This document shows, in pieces, positions 1 to 6,800 of a stretch of 8,614 nt of DNA. Positions within the stretch are counted from its first letter, which is position 1, and each line of letters opens with the position of its first letter. The notes below the pieces were generated by a model. The model searched no databases and was not told where the DNA came from. It worked only from the letters and a program-made list of their open reading frames with translations. Origin of the DNA: Bacteroidales bacterium. GTDB lineage: Bacteria > Bacteroidota > Bacteroidia > Bacteroidales > F082. The translations under genes and the position numbers were made by a program. Location: the NCBI GenBank assembly GCA_017508895.1, contig JAFWRA010000080.1, positions 1 to 8,614 on the forward strand, given 5' to 3'.

Positions 1-534
1 CATGACACGACGATAGTCTGGCAACTGTTCCTCTGAATGTAGCATATCCAACAACGGTGCATCGTATTCGTCTATGATAATAACCACTTGCTTTTTTTCT
101 TTCTCATAGGCACGACGAATTATCCCTTTGAGTAAAGTTCCTGGAAGATTCTCGTCAGCATCTCGACCAAACTTGTCCGCCAAAGGCTTCAATATCAGCA
201 TCAAAACCCTACGGAGTTCTTCTGCAGTAGTTTGGTTTTTCGCCTCGCTCAAATCCACATGGATGACAGGATATGCTTCCCACTCCTTCTCCAGCTCCAT
301 GATTTTCAAGCCTTCGAAAAGGTCTTTTCTTCCTTGGAAATAGGAATCCAGAGTGGTGGTAAGCAAACTCTTTCCAAACCTTCGAGGACGGCTGAGAAAG
401 ATATATTTGGCATAATGAGCCAATTTCCAAACAAGATCGGTTTTGTCTACATATACATAACCTTCTTTTCTAATCTCAGAAAATGTCTGTATCCCAACAG
501 GATAGCGTCTTCCAAAAAAAGCTGTATCTACCAT
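1..534 (-). CDS. AAA-ATPase-like / DUF1703 family protein, 5' part (runs off the left edge)
   Basis: This is an open frame of 178 codons from ATG at 534 to the window edge, with no stop. The protein has the layout of the AAA-ATPase-like family (Pfam PF09820), whose members usually end in a PD-(D/E)XK nuclease-type domain (DUF1703) and are around 500 residues long, so about two thirds is missing. Visible motifs are the family N-terminus YPVGIQTF (residues 11-18), GYVYVDKT (25-32), a Walker A-like loop SRPRRFGKS (48-56) and a Walker B strand VVIIIDEYD (150-158). The biochemical role of the family is not established; nucleotide binding is expected from the Walker motifs, and nuclease activity is only a family-level guess. 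No earlier in-frame ATG is needed, because the promoter at 553-583 gives a leader of about 12 bases. The gene is separated from its upstream neighbour by a terminator, so it is its own transcription unit. It is clearly paralogous to the gene at 8108-8614. Confidence 0.9.
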   Translation of the reverse strand, partial: MVDTAFFGRRYPVGIQTFSEIRKEGYVYVDKTDLVWKLAHYAKYIFLSRPRRFGKSLLTTTLDSYFQGRKDLFEGLKIMELEKEWEAYPVIHVDLSEAKNQTTAEELRRVLMLILKPLADKFGRDADENLPGTLLKGIIRRAYEKEKKQVVIIIDEYDAPLLDMLHSEEQLPDYRRVM

Positions 535-552
535 AATTGTTGTCTTTGGGTG

Positions 553-583
553 CAAAGTTACGAAGAAAAAGATTACTTGCAAA
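553..583 (-). promoter_or_regulatory. Bacteroidota-type promoter for the left AAA-ATPase-like gene
   Basis: Reading the minus strand, TTTG at 583-580 is followed by a 19-bp spacer and then TAACTTTG at 560-553. This matches the Bacteroidetes primary sigma factor consensus (-33 TTTG, about 19-21 bp, -7 TAnnTTTG). A start about seven bases downstream would lie near 546, leaving roughly 12 untranslated bases before the ATG at 534. The -33 box begins just past the T-tract of the terminator at 591-625, so the two transcription units are packed tightly but insulated. The match is seen directly; activity is inferred. Confidence 0.75.
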
Positions 584-590
584 CAAAAAC

Positions 591-625
591 AAGAAAAACG
601 GCCACCTCGTGTGAGATGACCGTTT
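591..625 (-). terminator. Rho-independent terminator of the cohesin-like gene
   Basis: A 13-bp stem (arms 613-625 and 596-608, including G-U pairs in RNA) closes a 4-base loop at 609-612. On the minus strand it is followed at once by a T-rich run (TTTTTCTT, 598-591, overlapping the end of the stem). It lies 22 bases beyond the stop codon of the gene at 647-3763. The opposite strand has no T-tract after the stem, so termination should work only leftward. It likely ends the protease / cohesin transcript. Confidence 0.88.
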
Positions 626-646
626 ATTCACGAATAACTTCCCTAT

Positions 647-3600
647 TTATTCCGTCACTTTGAATCTAATGCTGAAACGGGCTTCAGGTTCTTGTCCGGC
701 GGCTTGGAAGACATAGGCTTGCTGTTTTAACAAATCCACTGTCAAGCCGGTGACGTGGTCAACCAATTGCAGGTATTCGAATTCCGTCTCGTTTCTGTCG
801 ACGGTCAGGGTGAAGTCGCCCACCTGTTTGCTGCTGAAACAGAGCTCCAGCGACTCAAAGGCTTTCTCCACGTGTGCGATGGCGTAATCCTTGCCGTTGT
901 CGCGGACCCAAAGGCTCGGCTCTTGTGCGACGAAGCCGACCATCTTCTCCATGCTGTTGCCACGACCGATGTACACGAATGTCTGATCCATTCCGTTTTC
1001 GCCCTTGACGCTGATGCTCAACGGACTGGTTCCCCTCTTGGCTCCACCCGTTTCCGCAGTGGCGGTGGCGGTGCTCTTGGCTATCGTCAAGACGGTGGGG
1101 GCGGTTGCCTTCACCAGGATGCCTTGTCCAGGATGGATGGCGTCTTCAAAGGTATGGACCTGCCATGTGCCTTCGTTGGTCAGGGTGTAGTAGCCTGAAG
1201 CGAGGTTGACATTGTCAATGGCCGCTCCCACGCCCTTGTAGATGTCGTGCGGGAAGGGGTTACCGATGAGGTTGAAGCCACTGAGCGGGTCGTTGGGACG
1301 CTCGGTGAAGGATAAGGGGCAAGAGACCGCTGAGGCGTTCAGTATGCCTGTAAAGGCGGGACTGAAGGCGTTGCTATTGGCAAAGAGGTAGCCTCGGCCA
1401 TTCTCGAAAGTGGTGAAGTCAGCAAGGCCGCCCTTGTAGTTCTCCCATTCCTCGTTGGTGAGGTTGCTCTCGTTGAAGCGATATAGGTCGAATTCAGGGG
1501 TGGCAAAGCTGCTTCCCTCGATGGGCATTTCATCCATTGGTGAAGCGATGGTGTACCAAGCATCGGGGTTGCTGTTGCTGTATGCGACAATGTCCTTCTC
1601 CAACGTTGCCGCCACGTTACCCGAGGCATTGATAAGTTGTGCCCCGTCCTTGATGACCAAGCCCGCTGTTGAGGTATTGGTCAAGTCGCCTGTCACCGTG
1701 AGGGTTTTGTCTGGCTGGAGGGTGAGTGATTGGCCGTTTGAAACGGTCAGTTCGGCCACCTCGGTGGTCATGTCAAGCTGGCAGTTGGCATCGATGAAGA
1801 CTCTATCGCAACTTCTTGGTAGGGTATTGTATTGCCAATTGCTGATTCCGCTCCAAACGCCATCGGATATGAAATGAAAGTCCACTGGAACTGCAAAGAA
1901 AACAAACGCTAATGGGTCAAACAATCCCGTGTATAGGTTTACTCCTTCCACCCCACTGAGCACGATGTCGGAAACAGAAACCGCGTATTCCTCTTCCGAT
2001 GGCGCATAGATAGGGTGCAAAGTGACATTCAACACTACACCGTCATGGCCATCCACAGAATTGTTTTGTAGGGAAAGAATCAGAATCCGAAAAATGGAAT
2101 CGTTGATGGGCATAGCATAAAGATAGTGGTTGGCAAAGCGTTCGGTCAACTGGAAGTCTGAGGATTGCACCGAGTAATCCTCGTATGGATATTGGAAATT
2201 AGCCTGCAAAGCCACAATACCCGAATAGTTGTTCATGGCCAATGACACGGCCACATCACCGTTCTCCAAACTGAAGGGGTCGGCGGTGAGTTCAAGATCG
2301 TTCGGCTCATAGCGACTGCCAGATAAAGCTACATTCTTCAACCCATTCTGTGGGTCATTGCTGTAGATTTTCATCAAGGCGCTGAAATCGCCTTTCTGCT
2401 CACGGCTGTAACTTACGTGCAAAGTGGTGTTGGCATATTGTTCAACAACAATCGGCATTGTTTCGGCAACAGAGAAATCTGACTGGTCGAAGACGACTTG
2501 GTCAATGCGCATAGAGGCATTACCCTGATTGCGTACCACATATTCTCGGGTGACGGTCTCGGTGACAGGCGAAGAGCCGAAACTCAAAGAATTGTTGCCA
2601 TTGATTTTCGGGCTTCGGATAGTGACGCGACCTTGGTATTTGGCCGAGAGTGCATCCTCTCCGTTGGCATCAGCCAGCACTGCCTTGGAAGGATTCAGGT
2701 AATAGTTGCCATACAAGCCCCGCAAACGCAGCCTCAAAGTGCCAATCACACCGTCATCACCCGTGAAAGCCGATCCCGAGGCAGAATAGGCCATCAGACG
2801 GAGCAAGCCCTCATTGAAAACACCCACTGAAACATGGTCGACCTTGCGGTTGCTAAGTGTGAAGTCCACATATTCCAAAGCTTGCGGCAGGTTCATGTCA
2901 ATTTGGAAACCCATGATGGCCTCCATATTGTTCATGCTGATGGGCACCTCCACGACGCTGTCGCAATAGCCCGTCACATAGTCAATGTGGATTTCGTTCA
3001 CGGCAAAGGGATCAGCAATCAAGTTGATGATGCCGTTGCCAGCAATGGAATTGGAAACGATGGTCGCCGTGGCGGTCAGTGCACCTTTTTGCATCGGAGC
3101 AAACTTGAAGGTAAAATAGGCATTGCCCCCTGGCTGCAAGGTGGTTTCCGTGAAACTCGGGCAGCTGAACACCGCATTGCTGAAGTTGATGCCCGTAATG
3201 ACCAGTGGCTCGTTACCCACATTGGTTACGCTTGCATTTTGAGTATATTCGCTGCGAATGGGCACATGGCCAAAATTCATGTTTGGCGTGTTGATTTGGA
3301 GCTTGGGCGAAAGGATAGTCACCATACCATTGCTTGTAGTTACTGGCAAGGCATTGCCCGCAGCATCCGAGAGTTTGGTTTCGTTCAGCTCAAGAGCATA
3401 GTCACCTGGCTCATTCTTGAGTTTCAGAGTAAAACTAAGCAGGTCACCTTCGTTGCCCACAAAGGGCGTGAGACTCAGAGAGAAAGCATAGATGCGCAGA
3501 CTGCCGTTGACCACAGCGGCACTTACTTGGTGGTCGGTAACACGGTCGGGATTGAGGGCTACTGACCCTGTCACGTAGGTCAGCTGGCTGCCCAAAGGGA

Positions 3601-3763
3601 TTTCTGCTTGGAACGCCACAGCTGCATCGATGTTGGCGAGCGACACTTGCAGCGTCACTTCGTCCTGCGGGTGACCGCTTGTCGAGCTGACCGAAACCAT
3701 GTTTTCGGCCCTTGCAGCAAGTCCACTGAGCAGTAGGATTAAAATTAATATGATGTGTTTCAT
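647..3763 (-). CDS. Secreted multidomain protein with three cohesin-like domains (putative scaffold/adhesin)
   Basis: The protein has 1038 residues and starts at ATG 3763 with a signal peptide (MKHII, leucine/isoleucine-rich core, cut after ARA near residue 19), so it is exported. Residues 22-150, 254-382 and 491-612 share a cohesin-like layout: an opening strand with V-x-V, an A-x-Q/G-F-Q strand, a YVTGS-like strand, a G-L-R-I/L-x-A-Y/F-S strand, then G-D-x-G-x-L/V before the last strands. They are separated by ASH/choice-of-anchor-like domains at 151-252 and 383-485 (NFGHVPI and LSFGSSPV openings, later N-V/Q-GN). Residues 630-720 look like short parallel beta repeats, and 720-1038 is a beta-rich region common in Bacteroidota surface proteins. 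It ends in RFSIRFKVTE with no recognisable T9SS sorting domain, which is unusual for this architecture. It lies 98 bp downstream of the dockerin-bearing protease on the same strand and has no convincing promoter of its own, suggesting co-transcription. The cohesin assignment is by eye; a generic surface adhesin is the alternative. Confidence 0.85.
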   Translation of the reverse strand: MKHIILILILLLSGLAARAENMVSVSSTSGHPQDEVTLQVSLANIDAAVAFQAEIPLGSQLTYVTGSVALNPDRVTDHQVSAAVVNGSLRIYAFSLSLTPFVGNEGDLLSFTLKLKNEPGDYALELNETKLSDAAGNALPVTTSNGMVTILSPKLQINTPNMNFGHVPIRSEYTQNASVTNVGNEPLVITGINFSNAVFSCPSFTETTLQPGGNAYFTFKFAPMQKGALTATATIVSNSIAGNGIINLIADPFAVNEIHIDYVTGYCDSVVEVPISMNNMEAIMGFQIDMNLPQALEYVDFTLSNRKVDHVSVGVFNEGLLRLMAYSASGSAFTGDDGVIGTLRLRLRGLYGNYYLNPSKAVLADANGEDALSAKYQGRVTIRSPKINGNNSLSFGSSPVTETVTREYVVRNQGNASMRIDQVVFDQSDFSVAETMPIVVEQYANTTLHVSYSREQKGDFSALMKIYSNDPQNGLKNVALSGSRYEPNDLELTADPFSLENGDVAVSLAMNNYSGIVALQANFQYPYEDYSVQSSDFQLTERFANHYLYAMPINDSIFRILILSLQNNSVDGHDGVVLNVTLHPIYAPSEEEYAVSVSDIVLSGVEGVNLYTGLFDPLAFVFFAVPVDFHFISDGVWSGISNWQYNTLPRSCDRVFIDANCQLDMTTEVAELTVSNGQSLTLQPDKTLTVTGDLTNTSTAGLVIKDGAQLINASGNVAATLEKDIVAYSNSNPDAWYTIASPMDEMPIEGSSFATPEFDLYRFNESNLTNEEWENYKGGLADFTTFENGRGYLFANSNAFSPAFTGILNASAVSCPLSFTERPNDPLSGFNLIGNPFPHDIYKGVGAAIDNVNLASGYYTLTNEGTWQVHTFEDAIHPGQGILVKATAPTVLTIAKSTATATAETGGAKRGTSPLSISVKGENGMDQTFVYIGRGNSMEKMVGFVAQEPSLWVRDNGKDYAIAHVEKAFESLELCFSSKQVGDFTLTVDRNETEFEYLQLVDHVTGLTVDLLKQQAYVFQAAGQEPEARFSIRFKVTE
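1928..3700 (-). repeat. Protein-level repeat: cohesin-like / ASH-like module array
   Basis: Within the 1038-aa protein a two-module unit recurs: cohesin-like 1 (3314-3700), ASH-like 1 (3008-3313), cohesin-like 2 (2618-3004), ASH-like 2 (2309-2617), cohesin-like 3 (1928-2293). Each ASH-like module begins with SPK, ending the preceding cohesin after V-T-I, and each is followed by ADPF at the start of the next cohesin. The third cohesin is the most divergent and is not followed by an ASH module. Repetition is visible in protein only; the DNA copies are well diverged, indicating old duplication. Confidence 0.65.
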
Positions 3764-3788
3764 TTTGTATAGTTTTTGTATCGGGCCC

Positions 3789-3839
3789 TTCGACAGGCTC
3801 AGGGGCCCTTAGGTCGTTAAGGTCGTTGAGCCTGTCGAA
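3789..3839. repeat. Nested intergenic palindrome, REP-like
   Basis: Perfect 13-bp inverted arms, TTCGACAGGCTCA at 3789-3801 and its complement at 3827-3839, enclose a second 5-bp stem (CCTTA 3807-3811 with TAAGG 3818-3822) around a 6-base loop. The result is one hairpin with a small internal loop. The 8-mer GGGCCCTT occurs twice, at 3783-3790 and 3803-3810, and GGTCGTT is repeated at 3812-3818 and 3821-3827. From memory, near-identical TTCGACARGCTCA palindromes are scattered in intergenic DNA of many bacteria; I could not search this genome. It sits between the protease and cohesin-like genes. No T-tract follows on either strand, so it is not an ordinary terminator, but in a shared transcript it could stabilise or process the RNA. 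Confidence 0.7.
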
Positions 3840-3861
3840 ACGCCGACATACCTAAACATGT

Positions 3862-6800
3862 TTATCTTACATACACCACTTTAGCACGTTGGACATTGCG
3901 GCCGTTGACCTGCATGGAGACCGTGTAGATGCCGGTAGCCATGCTGGCCGAAGGCGACCATTCATATTTGTACTCTCCCCTACTGCGTGAGCCAAGTTCG
4001 ATGCGGGAAACTGTCTGACCCATGATATTCGTGACGGTGAAAACAACGTTGTTGACCCTCTCATCGGCGATGATGAAGGGGATGGTAAGGTTACCGTTGA
4101 AGGGATTCGGATAGGGTTGCTCAAGGAAGAGTGTCTCGTGTTCTTCGACACCAGTACCCGAAAGGATGGCCAGCACATTGTGGCCTTCTGGGTCTGATAG
4201 GGCAACAGTGTTGATTTGGCCTTCGCCGATGCGGAGCAAGGCGTGCTTGCCAGCGGGCAAACGCTTGCCGCTCATACTGTAGGCCATGGACAGCGTGCCA
4301 TCGCTCACATCAGCCTTCACTTGCTCGAAGCCTTCCAATGCCTGCAGCACCTCTATGTTTTGGCCGCCGATGCCATTGAGCACAAACTGCACACCACCCA
4401 ACTCGACGGGCGTATCCACGTAGAGAATGCCGTTCTCGATGCTGTAATAGGCAGTGGCCACAGGGTTGGCATCGGGCAAGCCGCCTCGGTTGGTGATGAT
4501 GTTGATGACACCCACGATGTCCAAGATATCGATGTTGCCATCGCCATTCACGTCTGCTGCCTCAAAGATGAAGGGCTGCGGGTTGCCGTTGGTGAGGTAG
4601 CTGACAATGCTGACCACATCCGCCACATCCACACCCATACTGCCGTTGGCATCGCCCTGAATGGACGTAAGCGGCACGGTGGTGACGGTGAGCGAAGCCT
4701 GACTCTCCGTAAGGTTGGTGCGCAATATCTTGTAATAATAATAGTAACGTTGGCCAGGTACCACATTATAGTCTGTGAATACGGTGTCTTGGATGAGTGC
4801 AGTGTTCAGTTGGATGGAGTCTGTAGGCATCCAAACAGTTTCTTCTTCAATCCAATTCCAGTTTTCATCATAATGACCTTCAATATAAACACTGTCATAC
4901 CGATACCTGTACATATTATACCCCAAGAAATCCTCGAAATCCACTTCATTGTTGTTCCATTCCAAATCCACTTTGCCTAGACCAGGCGTGGCCATGAATT
5001 CATTACTCAAAGAACCTGCCGAAGCCACCTGCACATTGAAGCGAAAGTTCTCCACGGGTATCTCGAAATGCTCATTGTCTCTTGCCTCAGCCACATAAAT
5101 GCGGTTAAGACCATCCGTAGCCGTAGTGCCATCAATAGTGATGGTGGCTGAATAGATGGTTCCGTCTACATTCCAATGACCGTTTCGGGTTATCCCATGC
5201 TGGGTGTAAGGCGGACGCACGCCCATAGCCAGCATAGGCGTGACCAAGGTGTCCATTGGACGATTGAAATACACCTTAAACTCGTGTGTGCCACAACCCA
5301 AAGGAGGCATTTGCTCAAACTCGTCCTGCGCATCATAGCCGTTGACTACTACTTTCCATACTATTCCGTGAGCTTCGGGAATAGGTTGGATAGCTACATT
5401 GTCTATATTGAGGCTACCGAATAAGTAACCAGAATTAAAGTCTTGAATATGATTACGCATAATGTCTACACGTGAAGTTCCCAAAAACACACTACTTAAA
5501 AAATATTCACTTGGAGTGTTTGATTCGGTTTTGAATTCTCTGCCCCATACTCCATCATATCCTTTATTTCCAAACCAATTTGAATATAGTTCTACATTAG
5601 AAGACAACAATTGACTTTTATACGTAATGTTATTTATGAAATTATTAAAGTCTCTTGCATTAGTATACAAACGTTCATCGCTATTGTACATAGAAAATTC
5701 ACAATTAAAAATATTTGAGTTTGAAATTTTGCAGTTAATAGTAGTATATGTATAATAATAATGTATGAATTGAATAATGGAGTTATGAATAAAAGCTCCA
5801 TTTATTGGACCTTGATATTGAAAACCAATTCCATAATCACCACAATTCTCAATTTTACAATACTGCAAAGTGTCGCCACTTAATAACAATCCCTTCCATC
5901 TTGCATTAAAATCAACATTTGTAAAAGTAATCAAACTATCTGGCGTTCCAACAGCATGAATACGTCCGACACTAGATATACCAATATTATTCTTAAATTT
6001 CAATGTTGTTCCAGGTTTAATAATCAGCAATCCCGTGCTACTTATTGCGATGTTGTCAGTTACAATGTAATGCACGTTGGGATAGAGTGTCATCGTATCA
6101 GTAATCATCCCAGAAAGTTCCACACCGTTTTCCACTTGTATAGTGAAAGGAAATACCAGTTCCGATTGTGCATTGGAGGAAGTGGCATGAAGCTCCATAT
6201 TGATATAGCGGCCATCCACGCAATCGGGGTTAATGGTAAAACGTACGGGATTTTGAGATTTACTCTTGGCATAGGCAGAAAGACTCCAACCGAAATCTAC
6301 AGGTTCGGTATCCAAGAAAGTCACAATACTGGGGTTTTCAAACTCGTCCAAGGTCAGCCACATCGTAATGTCATCCGTGGCACCCCATGTGGTGCGCAAA
6401 GTGGGATAGAGGCAGATGGTCTCGCCTGCATCGGGGCGGCCATCGCCATCCCCGTTAATGGTGTCGTTCGTCTCAAAAGCCACGAACTGCAATTGTGCTG
6501 GTGCCTCGCCTGCCTCGTAACAAGCCATGAAATCCACATGAATGCCAGCAGTGTTAATCAAGTCGCCCCAAAGCATTTCCTGCGAGATGTAGGGCTTGGC
6601 ATGAAGCAAGGCAGAGATGCCGCCCGCCACCAAAGGCGTACTCATGGAAGTACCGTTATAGCTGCGGTAATTGCCGTTGGGCACGGTACTGTAAATGCCC
6701 AAACCAGGGGCTTGCAGTTCATAGTTGTAGAGCTGTTCCTCGCTAAAATGCGAGAAAGAAGGGCCATCATCATCAAAATTGGACCAACATGTTCTATATC

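Noticed and set aside
232..663. 143-codon plus-strand frame near the left end
   Set aside because: It crosses the antisense of the AAA-ATPase-like gene, its promoter and the terminator hairpin, and has no domain.
2834..3565. 243-codon open frame on the plus strand opposite the cohesin-like region
   Set aside because: Antisense to well-supported secreted protein repeats; no recognisable motif.
3789..3839. The REP-like hairpin as a rho-independent terminator of the protease gene
   Set aside because: The stem is strong, but no T-run follows it on the minus strand (the next bases are GGGCCCGATAC).
4216..4980. 254-codon open frame on the plus strand opposite the dockerin region
   Set aside because: Its composition (His, Val, Ala, Asp rich) reflects the complement of the Asp/Asn/Gly-rich dockerin and FN3 codons; no domain and no promoter.
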